From contig CAVUHL010000003.1 in assembly GCA_963741305.1 (NCBI GenBank), forward strand, positions 3,038,001 to 3,102,000: a stretch of DNA of 64,000 nt, in the 5' to 3' direction. Below, piece by piece: positions 50,093 through 58,936 of the stretch. The DNA comes from DATMER01 sp963741305 (GTDB taxonomy: Bacteria; Acidobacteriota; Thermoanaerobaculia; Multivoradales; UBA5704). A program made the position numbers and the translations under genes. Under the pieces are notes generated by a model. It was not told the DNA's origin. It made no database searches and was given only the letters and a program-made list of their open reading frames with translations. How positions within the stretch are numbered: position 1 is the stretch's first letter; every line of letters begins with the position of its first letter.

Positions 50093-51025
50093 ATGCAGCC
50101 CCGGATTCGGCTATTCTCGAAACGCCACGAGCGCGCAATTTACGATCGACGCCTGTCGGTGTCGCTTCCCCGGCGGCTCCGACGGCGCCTTTGGCGTATC
50201 CTGGGGCAATATAATGAACGCTTCGAGGTTGTAGACTACACCAACTGGCATAGCACAAGTAGCACGCTCGAAGAGCTCGAGAGTGAGTTGAAAGGTCGAT
50301 ATGGCGTCGAGACCCTTGAGGGCCTGAACGACCAGGATGAACGCGTGCCCGTCGATTTGCAGGGTTTTATACTGGGTGCATACCCCAGTCAAGTGTTCGA
50401 CGTCATCGAACTCTTCTACGTTCGACTAAGCGAATCCCAGCGGCTCGACTTTCAGGGGAGCACCAATCTCGCTCTCGACGAAGAGGGCTCCAGCTGGCGC
50501 CTAGCAGACGGCCAGTTCTTTCAGGTTAGTTCCGACTTCCTCGCCGTGCAGGTGGTGGCTCGTTCGTACGAACTCCTAAAGGCGGAAGGTTTTGAAGGCG
50601 CCCTGGATGAGTTCAACGAGGCCCGCAATGATCTTGAGTCTGGCGACTACAAAGGCGCTATCCTGAACTCCTGCAAGAGCCTTGAGAGCGTAGTCAAGTC
50701 CATTCTAGGTGAGGCCACTGGCAACGCCAGCGCACTCAATCGCCAACTGATGGGTGGCCCGTTTGGTGTCGGCCTCCCAGATGGCTTCGCCATACCCTTT
50801 GCCGACCAAGTTCTCAATTCACTGGCGTTTCTCCGCAACAGGCTCGGCGGGCATGGCCAAGGAGAAGCCCGGGTTGAGGTTCCTAAACTCTACGGTCAAC
50901 TTGCTGTTCATCTGGCAGGCACCTTTATCCTTTTTGCAGTCTCTCGTTATGCGGAACTCGAGCAGGAGAGAGCATCTCCGCCACCTGCGCAGCCTCCGAA
51001 CGACGATGAGGAGATCCCGTTCTGA
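50093..51025 (+). CDS. Cassette 3: Abi-like HEPN protein (310 aa)
   Basis: ATG 50093 (or in-frame GTG 50081). The N-terminal FSKRHERAIYDRRLSVSLPRRLRRRLWRILGQYNERF resembles the AbiJ-type N-terminal helical domain. The C-terminus has FNEARNDLESGDYKGAILNSCKSLESVVKSIL and LRNRLGGHGQG (R248, N249, H254), the R-x4-6-H motif of the Abi C-terminal HEPN domain. These proteins abort infection by cutting RNA when triggered. Carriage on an integron cassette gives a route for sharing the defence. A complete attC follows. Confidence 0.75.
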   Translation: MQPRIRLFSKRHERAIYDRRLSVSLPRRLRRRLWRILGQYNERFEVVDYTNWHSTSSTLEELESELKGRYGVETLEGLNDQDERVPVDLQGFILGAYPSQVFDVIELFYVRLSESQRLDFQGSTNLALDEEGSSWRLADGQFFQVSSDFLAVQVVARSYELLKAEGFEGALDEFNEARNDLESGDYKGAILNSCKSLESVVKSILGEATGNASALNRQLMGGPFGVGLPDGFAIPFADQVLNSLAFLRNRLGGHGQGEARVEVPKLYGQLAVHLAGTFILFAVSRYAELEQERASPPPAQPPNDDEEIPF

Positions 51026-51037
51026 TGGCGAATTACC

Positions 51038-51098
51038 GCCTAACCAACGCCTGCAGCGGACGGCTGACGCCGCACGCTGAGGCGCCACAACGTTATAC
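51038..51098 (+). other. attC site of cassette 3
   Basis: GCCTAAC (51038-51044) and GTTATAC (51092-51098) bound a 61-bp site. The arm CGCCT-G-CAGCG-GA-CGGC pairs with GCCGCACGCTGAGGCG, leaving extrahelical bases as in true attC. Its centre is nearly the same as the attC at 55506. Confidence 0.85.
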
Positions 51099-51115
51099 GT
51101 TGATAGAGGATAGAC

Positions 51116-51787
51116 ATGAGCAATGAACGGCCTGAGCCAAGCGCTCCGAAAGCGACACTGGTGGATATGAGTAGCGGCCAAGAAGCGCGCAATGCAATCC
51201 TCGCCCAGTACCACGCAGCTGAATACTCGCTAATAATGGGACGTGTATCATCATGGGAGAGCCTGCAGTACGCGGCTTGGCCTATCCTGCTCGCAGCACT
51301 GGCATTGCTTGCTCAAATCCAGGATATGCCTGTGAATTACCGTTGGTGGGCTGCGATCATGAGTACCCTGGTTGTATATGTGACCTATCAAGGTACTATG
51401 GTGAACATGCTCTACTATGTCCTGGTTATGGAGAGAGATCTCCGGCCGCTTGCGTCCCAACTCGTTGGCCATGAGAATTTTTGGATACATGAACGAATCC
51501 GGAACGATAATTTTCCCTCTAATCCGGCTTGGTCAACAAAGTGGCCACTAATCATATCCTTCTTGGTGATGGCACTCGTTGCGCTATGGCTTGTATCTGA
51601 GTACGGCGCCCACTGGTACGACGGCATATGTCTTTTAATATCCTTTGTGCTTTTATATATGATAGGTCGTCTAACCAAGAATGGCGAACGGCTGAAAGAG
51701 AAGATCAAGGAATCATGTACCCCTGAGGTGAGGCTTGTAAGCCGTGCAACAGCTGTTGAAGTCCACGCGCCAACTGCCGAGGGCTAG
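51116..51787 (+). CDS. Cassette 4: membrane protein with about four helices (223 aa)
   Basis: ATG 51116, with GAGG upstream. The N-terminal 60 residues are soluble. Hydrophobic pairs follow: AAWPILLAALALLAQI and WAAIMSTLVVYVTYQGTMVNML, then LIISFLVMALVALWLV and GICLLISFVLLYMIG. The pattern of a soluble head plus two helical hairpins resembles SLATT-type or similar effector membrane proteins, but no motif is diagnostic. The attC after it appears degenerate and is interrupted by the group II intron. Confidence 0.65.
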   Translation: MSNERPEPSAPKATLVDMSSGQEARNAILAQYHAAEYSLIMGRVSSWESLQYAAWPILLAALALLAQIQDMPVNYRWWAAIMSTLVVYVTYQGTMVNMLYYVLVMERDLRPLASQLVGHENFWIHERIRNDNFPSNPAWSTKWPLIISFLVMALVALWLVSEYGAHWYDGICLLISFVLLYMIGRLTKNGERLKEKIKESCTPEVRLVSRATAVEVHAPTAEG

Positions 51788-51823
51788 ACTGAATAAATGG
51801 GCAGGGATAGTTCGGAACGTATA

Positions 51824-53761
51824 ATCGGGTAGGCGGGGGATTTTCTCCCCCGCCCCCCACACCACCCAGCGTGCGGGTCCGCACTGGGCGGTTCACCGAG
51901 GATAGTTAAACGAGACCCAGAGGTCCTTGACGGAGACCAAGCCCTGTTGTGCCAGCCACCCATTGGACATAGCGAGTTGTGTGGCCTCGGTGCGCGCCAA
52001 ATGCCACGGCCCTCGGGAGCTGCGCCCCGTCAGAACTGCGTGAACTTTGGATACGCCCATCTTCAGAAGGTTGCCGATCCGCGTTCGGGCTCTGCGCCAT
52101 TGAACCCAGTAGCACATCCTCACCCGGCGGCGAATCCACTGATCAATCTCCGGAATAGGCCGGTAGTACTCGCTGATCCAAAAGTACGCCATCCAACCCC
52201 GAAGGTAGCGCCCCAGCTCCGTCAAGCGACGACTCATCGACACGCCCCAATTGCGATTCGTCAGTCGCCTGACTTCTCGCTGGAAGCGCGCCGAGGTCTT
52301 CTCGGACCAGCAGATCTTGGCTCCCCGGAAGGCAAAACCAAGAAACGAGAGCTGGTTCGTGGGCACCACCTTGCTCTTCTCTCCGTTGACCTCGAGCTTG
52401 AGGCGACGGCGAAGAAACCGGGTCACGCTTGTCAGGATCCGTTGGCCGGCCCGTTCGCTTCGGACCAGGATCACCAGGTCGTCAGCATAGCGAGCAAACC
52501 GCAGGTCACGATTTTCGAGCTCCCGATCGAGATCGTCGAGCACGACGTTGGCAAGCAGAGGCGACAAGGGCGATCCTTGCGGAATTCCTTGCCGTGTGGG
52601 ATGGAGTTGGCGATCGATCAGGACGCCTGCACGCAGATACTTGCCAATCAGCCGCAACAGGCGCTGGTCGGTCACGTGGCGGCCGAGGCGGGCCATCAAT
52701 ACATCGAAGTCCACTCGATCGAAGAACTTTTCCAGATCGAGGTCGACAGCGATACGATGGCCGGCCCGGATGTCGCGTTGGACCTGCTTGACCGCTCCAT
52801 GAGCGGACCGTCCTGGTCGATAACCGAAGCTCGACTCCGAGAAACCGGGGTCGAGGATCGGCGTCAGCACCTGCTGGATGGCCTGAAGAATCACCCGGTC
52901 CAGGACCGTGGGAATCCGCAGTTGCCGCAGGCCGCGACCGTCCGGCTTGGGAATCAACTGCTGCCGAAGCGGCGAGGGCTGATAGCTGCCATCCAGGAGG
53001 GACTCGCGGAGTTGGGGCCAGTGTTCCTTGGCGAAGGCAGGAAACTCTCGATGGACATAGCGTCCACTCCGGCCGCTCCCTGGTTCGCCTTGACCTGTTT
53101 CCAGGCCGACTTCAGGTTCTCTGGCGCCATCACACGCTCCAACAGATCGTCGTCCAAGGCTGGCTTGGTGGGCTCGCGCCGCGGGTTGGCTCCCCCGGTC
53201 GGGTTCATCGCCTCCTGCGAGCTGCTCACGGCTCCTCCTTGTTCCGCGATGTTCGGCCCTTCACGGCTCGGCCGGTATTGGCCCGGGCCGCTACTATGGC
53301 CTCTGCTGACTTCTGCATCCTCCCGCCGGACGTTCCCGTCCAGAGGGCTGAGGCGAGGACCTTAGGGACCGGAGGGCTCTCCACCCCTTTCGGGATGGTC
53401 CGTAGTCCGGCGCCCATCGCCCTGCCTCCGCGTGGGAAGCAGATCTCCCCGGATAAGAACGTGAGCTTTCCCTGCACAACCGCGTCATTTACCATATCCC
53501 CTGAACCAGAGGGCTTCGCCATCGGGTGCTGGCTCGCCCAGGAGACTTGGCCTCGTATGACGTTTCTGTTCGTCGGCTCGCAGGTTTGCCGCGGGCTTCC
53601 TCCGGACGCCGCCTCGCGGAGACGCCCTTGCCTCTGGCTAGTCGTTGGCACCGATTTCATCGATGTTGGTTCTCCGACAGGGGACTTGCACCCCATAAAC
53701 TCACGCCCATGCCGGGCGTACACCCTCGCTTCCACCGGATGGCCGGCTTCGCCGTCCGCAC
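51824..53761 (-). mobile_element. Group IIC (attC-type) intron, about 1.9 kb
   Basis: The minus strand begins GTGCGGACGGC at 53761, a group II 5' end, and has GGGGTGCAAGTCCCC soon after, as in domain I of class C introns. The reverse-transcriptase gene lies in domain IV, and its stop touches domain V (about 51857-51894, GAACCGCCCAGTGCGG...CCGCACGCTGGGTGGT), followed by the domain VI hairpin (GGCGGGGGAGAAAATCCCCCGCC). The 3' end is near 51824, within a few bases. It is antisense to the cassettes, the orientation of introns that target the attC bottom strand. Confidence 0.85.
51893..53229 (-). pseudogene. Group II intron reverse transcriptase/maturase gene with frameshift
   Basis: GTG 53229 with AAGGAGGAG upstream starts LDDDLLERVMAPENLKSAWKQVKANQGAAGVDAMSIESF. 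At a TTT run (53042-53044) one base is missing; the next frame continues PAFAKEHWPQLRESLLDGSYQPSPLRQQLIPKPDGRGLRQLRIPTVLDR, then RT motifs QGIPQGSPLSPLLANVVLDDLD and FARYADDLVIL, maturase and the GIIM-like end. With one T added it would be 445 residues. As it stands the catalytic frame lacks its first 90 residues, so the enzyme is probably inactive unless the indel is an error. There is no endonuclease domain, as expected for class C. Confidence 0.85.
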
Positions 53762-53919
53762 GGTGAAGCGTCAAAACGTTGGCCGCCAGACTGGCTCAGC
53801 GGATCGGCTGGCACCCTGTTTGGCGGGTACCGACCGGCAAAATGCCACCCGATTCTCGGTTCTGGGGAAGAGCCCCGATTCCGCCGGAAACAACCCAGCC
53901 TTCTTTCCGTATCCAGCGC

Positions 53920-55083
53920 ATGCGCTTGCGAACCGTCTTGCTCCTCCACCTCCTGCCAGTGTGTCTCGCCGCCGGGCTCAGCGCCCAGGAGACCCCGGCG
54001 CCCCCGGCGAGCCCACCGATCCTCCCCGAGGCTCGCCTCCAGTGCGTCCGCGACCATCTGCGGGCTTTGATGGAGACACGCCGCCTCCCTGGCCTTTCGG
54101 TCGCGGTGGGACATCGCGGGCAACCGGTGTGGGCGGAAGCTTTTGGCGTCGCCGATCTCACCCAGAAGACCCCGCTGACCCCGGCCTCGGTCTTCCCCCT
54201 GGGGAGCACGTCGAAGGCCTTGACAGCCCTGGCCCTGGGCAAACTCGTCGAGGAGAAGAAACTGGACCTGGACGCTCCCATCCAGACCTATGTTCCGTAC
54301 TTCCCCCAGAAGCCGCACCGGATCACCGCCCGGCTGCTCGCGGGGCATCTGTCGGGCCTGCGGGACTACGACATGCAGGCTGGGGAGTATCACAGCACCC
54401 GCGCGTTCTCATCCGTCCAGGAGGCCGTCGGCGTCTTTAAGGACTCCCCCCTCCTGTTCGAGCCCGGCACCAAGCACGCCTATTCGGCCTACAACTTCGT
54501 GCTGCTCAGCGCCGCCATCGAGGGGGCCTCCGGCGAGGATTTCCTGACTTTCATGAAGACGCGGGTCTTCACCCCTTTGGGGCTCACCCGGACCGGCCCG
54601 GACCGGCGGCCCGCCGAGATGCCCGGTCTGGTGACCTGCTACCTCGCCGGGTTCGGCGGCGTACCCGTCCCCACGAACCCGCTCAACGTCAGCAACAAAT
54701 GGGCGGCGGGAGGCTTCGTCTCGACCCCTTCCGAGTTGGTCCGCGTGGGCAATGCCCTGTTGCGGGGCGAGATCGTCCGCCCCGAGACCTTCGCCCTGCT
54801 CACCACGCCCCAGAAGCTGAAGAACGGAGAGGACAGCGGCGCCCACTACGGCCTGGGATGGCGAAGCGGGAAAGAGAAGCTGCCCGTAAGCGGCCGGGAG
54901 GTCCAGGCCGTCCATCACGGGGGCACGGCCCATGGCGCGATGTCTTTCTTCGTGCTCTTCCCGGAGCACGGCCTGGTCGTCTCCCTCCACACCAATCTGC
55001 TGGCGCAACCCTTCACGGACTTCTCGAAGGAGGCTTTCTACATCGCCGACCTCTTCCTGGGAGCCGAGGCGGCGTGCCGCTAA
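53920..55083 (+). CDS. Serine hydrolase of the beta-lactamase/LACTB type
   Basis: The 387-residue product has a signal peptide (MRLRTVLLLHLLPVCLAAGLSAQ) and the three class C motifs: GSTSK (S96, K99), YSAYN, and HHGGTA. LMETRRLPGLSVAVGHRGQPVWAEAFGVADLTQKTPLTPASVFPLGSTSKALTALALGKLVEEKKLDLDAPIQTYVPYFPQK resembles LACTB-like proteases and esterases more than drug-hydrolysing AmpC, so resistance should not be assumed. Probably periplasmic. It follows the intron; no attC is clearly readable just after it, so cassette status is uncertain. Confidence 0.85.
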   Translation: MRLRTVLLLHLLPVCLAAGLSAQETPAPPASPPILPEARLQCVRDHLRALMETRRLPGLSVAVGHRGQPVWAEAFGVADLTQKTPLTPASVFPLGSTSKALTALALGKLVEEKKLDLDAPIQTYVPYFPQKPHRITARLLAGHLSGLRDYDMQAGEYHSTRAFSSVQEAVGVFKDSPLLFEPGTKHAYSAYNFVLLSAAIEGASGEDFLTFMKTRVFTPLGLTRTGPDRRPAEMPGLVTCYLAGFGGVPVPTNPLNVSNKWAAGGFVSTPSELVRVGNALLRGEIVRPETFALLTTPQKLKNGEDSGAHYGLGWRSGKEKLPVSGREVQAVHHGGTAHGAMSFFVLFPEHGLVVSLHTNLLAQPFTDFSKEAFYIADLFLGAEAACR

Positions 55084-55505
55084 TCTAAGAGCTCAGGATA
55101 GGTTCCTGCCGAGTATAGGAGACAAGGCGGTCTAAGCAGGCGAAGCGAAGGCGGCACTCCGCCAAATAGGTTAGTAGACGTCTCGGGCCTTCGGCCCTTG
55201 CGAAGGCAGAATCGCAGCCGCGGTGAGACCAGGAGCCGATGTGGTCGAGCAGGCAGCGCGAGCCCCAACTCTTCGTGGTCGGGTCCGCGAATTGCGGATC
55301 CAGTCCCCACAATGCAGATTGGCCTCCGCTTCGCTGCGGCCAACCTGCCGGGTCTGCGGACCGGCCGAGGGGGCAGGAACCTATGGAGCCAAGCGTGGCC
55401 AGAGGAGCCATCGTGGGTCCTGGGGCAGTCGGTAAGTTCATCCTATAATCAAAGAAGGCAGTGCGGTGGAGCCATAGCCATATACGCGAGCAGGAAACCT
55501 TGGTC
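55084..55505. other. Noncoding, hairpin-rich segment
   Basis: No supported gene in about 420 bp. It holds several stems: GGCGG/CCGCC near 55160, GGTCCGC (55279) with GCGGACC (near 55356), and CAGATTGGCC/GGCCAACCTG near 55315-55355 with one mismatch. Lying between the hydrolase gene and the attC at 55506, it could be a cassette without a protein gene or a degraded one. Confidence 0.4.
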
Positions 55506-55567
55506 GGCCAACCAAACGGCTCCAACGGACGGCTGACGCCGCGCGCTGAGCCGCCACAGCGTTGGGC
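55506..55567 (+). other. attC site before cassette with 55615-56316
   Basis: GGCCAAC (55506-55512) and GTTGGGC (55561-55567) bound a 62-bp site whose centre, CGGACGGCTGACGCCGC then CGCTGAG, is nearly identical to the attC at 51038. It marks a junction in the cassette array. Confidence 0.85.
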
Positions 55568-55614
55568 GGCGTGGGATAGACTGGGCTGATTGTCGTTCGA
55601 GAAGGAGAACCTCG

Positions 55615-56316
55615 GTGAGGGTATCGATAGCTTGGTGTTTTGTGCTTCTCGCACTGTCGTCTTGTGTATCGACGGGTCCCCTCGTGCCTAAGGTCTCTAC
55701 CAAGGTCGGTGAATCTCCCCGCCTCAATGAGGTGGTAGAGGAGTCTGTCGGTGAAGCGATCTATGAGACGTACAACTATCAGGAGTTTGAGGGTGTAAAA
55801 CTCACCGAACCCGCCGACGTTGATGTTCTGGCTGCACGGTGGTCACTCCCGCCTCATGAACCTCTGCAGGCCTATGCGGAGGGTTCAGCAAAGATTTACT
55901 GCACGCGCGAGCCGGCACTTCTGGTCATGGGAAAAATGATGAGCCGTATTTGTCTCGGTGACCTGGACAATAATCAGCGGTTCGACTCATGGAAGGCCCC
56001 CCAGGGCCCGCCTGCAAGGCAAAAGTGGAACAAGCTCAAGAACGAGTTAGGTTTCAGCTCGGGCGGCGCGGTAACCTCTGTGATGGGCGGCTTTCGCTAC
56101 GAGCTCTTATACCAAGGGATCTCTGGTAATGTCGTGAGTCTCCTCTACAGGGAATACATTGACGACTTGGCTCGGCCCGCCTTCCAGCAAGACCTGAGCT
56201 ATACCCTCGCACCCGAGGGGGCAACAGAGGTGTCTTTCCGTGGAACCAGACTTCGCATTCTATCTGCGGACAACAACAGGATCCGGTATCAACTACTTTC
56301 GGGGCTAGTTCCGTGA
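55615..56316 (+). CDS. Cassette: lipoprotein of unknown function (233 aa)
   Basis: GTG 55615 follows AAGGAGA by six bases. Signal MRVSIAWCFVLLALSSC with lipidation at C17. The mature part is mixed (ESVGEAIYETYNYQEFEGVKLTEPADVDVL...GAVTSVMGGFRYELLYQGISGNVVSLLYREYIDDLARPAFQQDLSYTLAPEG), with no recognised domain. It lies between the attC at 55506 and a partial attC at 56333. Confidence 0.7.
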   Translation: MRVSIAWCFVLLALSSCVSTGPLVPKVSTKVGESPRLNEVVEESVGEAIYETYNYQEFEGVKLTEPADVDVLAARWSLPPHEPLQAYAEGSAKIYCTREPALLVMGKMMSRICLGDLDNNQRFDSWKAPQGPPARQKWNKLKNELGFSSGGAVTSVMGGFRYELLYQGISGNVVSLLYREYIDDLARPAFQQDLSYTLAPEGATEVSFRGTRLRILSADNNRIRYQLLSGLVP

Positions 56317-56332
56317 GCAGTCAGGTTGCGCC

Positions 56333-56340
56333 GCCCAACC
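56333..56340 (+). other. Partial attC (GCCCAAC box) at the left edge of IS110 copy 2
   Basis: GCCCAAC (56333-56339) directly before the IS, as at copy 1 where the box is followed by 28 bp of arm. The presumed remainder after the IS (58145-58200) has an imperfect inverted repeat (AGCGGTCGAGTGGACGG with CCGCTCACCGCT) but no clear GTTRRRY box. Confidence 0.5.
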
Positions 56341-58144
56341 CTTATGAGGCCCCCGGTGGTCAAGGCATAGAGGGTCCGTAGTAGCTGGGCGGGAGGGTCC
56401 GTAGTAGCTGGGCGGGGGGCTCCAGCTCAATCAGGACCGCGAGTCGGATGAAGATGCTCTCCTCTGCTTGGTTTCTCAATCGGCGCAGGGACTGCCTGCA
56501 CCAAACACCTATCGAGGCTCAGCCGCCGCCTGGGCGGCGGTGTGAAGCCGTGGCTCCACGTCCTAGAAACGTTTCTGTGCCCTCATGCCGGCCCATTCAA
56601 AGTGCGGGCTCGCGGTCGATCGACCGTGTCCAGTTATGCGGCGGGCTCGGGGAAGGGGCAGAGCAGTCACCTTCTCTTTCTCGAGATCTTCTTGTATTCA
56701 AGACGCCGATCTTCGTCGCCGGGCCTGTGGAGCCTGTGGGCGGCGCCCGAAGGGCGTCCGTCCAAGGAGCTGTGGGAAGCGCGTCTCACGCGCTTTCCAT
56801 AGATCCGGCAGGATCCATAGGCCATGGGAGGGGGATTCCGATCTCGGCATCTTGGCGAAAAGCTGAGCGAAAGAGGGTGTCCAATCCCTGGGGCAGGCTG
56901 CCAGGCTGTGTGCCGATGGACCTCGGTCGCGCTCTGAGGCGCACGGATCTACCCGATCGAAAGGTCCTTGCTGGCTCGGCCCTTGAGGCTCCAGTTAGGC
57001 GGCAGGCTCACCCTCTTTCCTCCTTAAACGTTGACAAAGCGTTGCATGTCGAAGGGCTTCTTGCGCAGCAGCATGTAGTAGACGGCCCGCCCAAGTTTGG
57101 CCGCCAGTATGCTGAGAGCTTTGCCCTTGCCGTGTTTCTTCTCAATGCGGCTGAAGTACTTTCTGCCGGCCACGTTCCAGCGCAGGAACAGAGCGGCGGC
57201 TTCGGAGAAGGCCCACTTGAGGTGGACGTTGCCGATCTTGCTGCCGGTCGTCTTCGTAGTCTTGCCGGCGGACTCATGCCTGCCCTTGACAAGTCGGGAG
57301 TAGGACAGGAAGTCCTTTACGCTGGGAAAGCGTCCAAGGTCATCGATCTCGTAGAGCAGGGTCAGAGCCAAGATCTCCCCGATTCCAGGTATGGAGCGCA
57401 GCAACGAGAAGCCGTGCCCGTGATCCTTTCGGACCTCGTGGAGCAGGAAGAGCTCGAGGTCGCGGATGACCTCGTCGAAGGTTTCGATCAGGGCGACGTC
57501 GGCGGCCATGGACATCTGGACACTGCTGTCGTCGAAGTGCTCGATGATGGCTCCATGGTCCTTGGTCTTGTCGATCCTCTCCTCGAAGGCAGGGAGGTTG
57601 TACTGAGTGTTGGTGTTCTGGATATGGGTGAGCAGCTCGGCGCGCTTTCTGACCAAGAAGGTCCGGCGCCGCATGAGGTCGCGGGTGGCTCGCTTGTCGC
57701 GGGGGTAGACGTAGGCGTAGGGGAGATTGCCGCCGCGCAGAAGCGAGGCGATCTTGTAGGAGTCGAGACGGTCGTTCTTGGACTTGCCGCCGTGAATCGC
57801 CTTCATGTCGAGGGCATGACCGAGGACGAATTCGATCCCCTCCTGGGCGCATACGTCGGCGACCCAATACCAGCAGAAGACACACTCGACGGCGACGGCG
57901 AGGTCCTTGCGGCGGTAGGGTCGAAGGCTTGGAGGAGCTCGTCTCGGTCGCAGTCGATCTTCTTGTGAACCAGCGTCTTGCCGGATCGATCAAGGATGCA
58001 GACGAACATGCTGCGCGCATGGAGGTCGATTCCACAGTAGTGACGGTGCTGTTGGGTGTAGAATCTCATCGAGGCCTCCTTTCTTTATCCTCAACGCCAC
58101 GAGCCTACCGCAGGCTCGGAGGGAGGGGGCCTCAAACAGTATCC
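56341..58144 (-). mobile_element. IS110-family (IS1111-type) element, copy 2 (about 1,804 bp)
   Basis: Nearly identical to copy 1 except for a 23-bp tandem duplication near its left end (AGGGTCCGTAGTAGCTGGGC repeated), a one-base deletion in the transposase, a one-base insertion near the right end and scattered substitutions. The tips and subterminal repeats are the same. It sits next to a GCCCAAC box, consistent with targeting of attC. Confidence 0.88.
57024..58069 (-). pseudogene. IS110 transposase, frameshifted (copy 2)
   Basis: The same protein as 48871-49917, but one base is lost near 57928 (copy 1 AAGGACTTGG, copy 2 AAGGCTTGG). The frame breaks after DCDRDELLQ, about residue 47, and resumes in another frame from VAVECVFCWYWV onward. 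The DEDD domain is split, so copy 2 should depend on copy 1 for movement. Confidence 0.9.
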
Positions 58145-58215
58145 GAGCGGTCGAGTGGACGGAAGCCGCCCTTCGTGCGGTCCCACCGCTCACCGCTAAC
58201 CACGTAGGTGCTGTC

Positions 58216-58749
58216 ATGTATCGCCTGCTGATTTCAGTGGTGCTCACAGCAATTCCCTTGGTCGGTGGTTGCTCCGCACGGGATATCAACAGCGGCGCTC
58301 CACAAGCCGGTACGGTGGTTCTGCCAGAGCTGATGCTTGGCGACCCCGCGCCGCACGACGCAGTAGACACCGGAAGGCTCGTAATGGTATCGCCCGCGCA
58401 AACGCAGCCGCGCTGGAACTGGCAGTTTGGAGGAGTGGAGTACATCCTCGGAGTCGATGACGAGAACATCGTTCAGTTCATCGCAACAAGCTCGGACCGA
58501 GTACGAACCAAGGAAGGAGTACACGTCGGGGAGGCGTTCGCGGAGGTCGAAGATTTGCCCTCGGTCAATGTGGCCCGATGGCCCGGCTGGGGTTATGTCG
58601 TCGAACTACCGTCTGGTTGGAACGCCGCGTTCTTTGTCGGTGCGACCATGACTGAGTCGCCGCCCCGTCCCACGGATAGGGTCGCCCTCCTTTTTCGCGG
58701 CACGGCAGCAGGTTATGGCGCACGGCGCAGGAGCACTGGTAGCGAGTGA
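58216..58749 (+). CDS. Lipoprotein of unknown function (177 aa)
   Basis: Signal MYRLLISVVLTAIPLVGGC with lipidation at C19. The body contains WNWQFGGVEYILGVDDENIVQFIATSSDRVRTKEGVHVGEAFAEVEDLPSVNVARWPGWGYVVELPSGWNAAFF, a beta-rich pattern suggesting a compact sandwich; the tail is Arg/Gly-rich and low in complexity. No family recognised. It is the last candidate cassette gene; no clear attC follows. Confidence 0.65.
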   Translation: MYRLLISVVLTAIPLVGGCSARDINSGAPQAGTVVLPELMLGDPAPHDAVDTGRLVMVSPAQTQPRWNWQFGGVEYILGVDDENIVQFIATSSDRVRTKEGVHVGEAFAEVEDLPSVNVARWPGWGYVVELPSGWNAAFFVGATMTESPPRPTDRVALLFRGTAAGYGARRRSTGSE

Positions 58750-58936
58750 TCAGCGCTGTGTAGTCGCGAGCGGTCGCACCTAATTCCGCGGTTGCACCGG
58801 ACGTGTACACGCCGGACCAGAATGAACACACCCGCGGACGGTAGAAGGCGCCCCAGTCCAATGGCACCGACCTACCGGGTGAACACTGTTGGGCAGGTTC
58901 CACGTAAGATACCGGCCGAGCTTCCGGAGCCTGGAC

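Noticed and set aside
53920..55083. Beta-lactam resistance gene
   Set aside because: The motifs are those of the broad class C/LACTB serine hydrolase family; the sequence resembles LACTB-like hydrolases, and resistance cannot be inferred.
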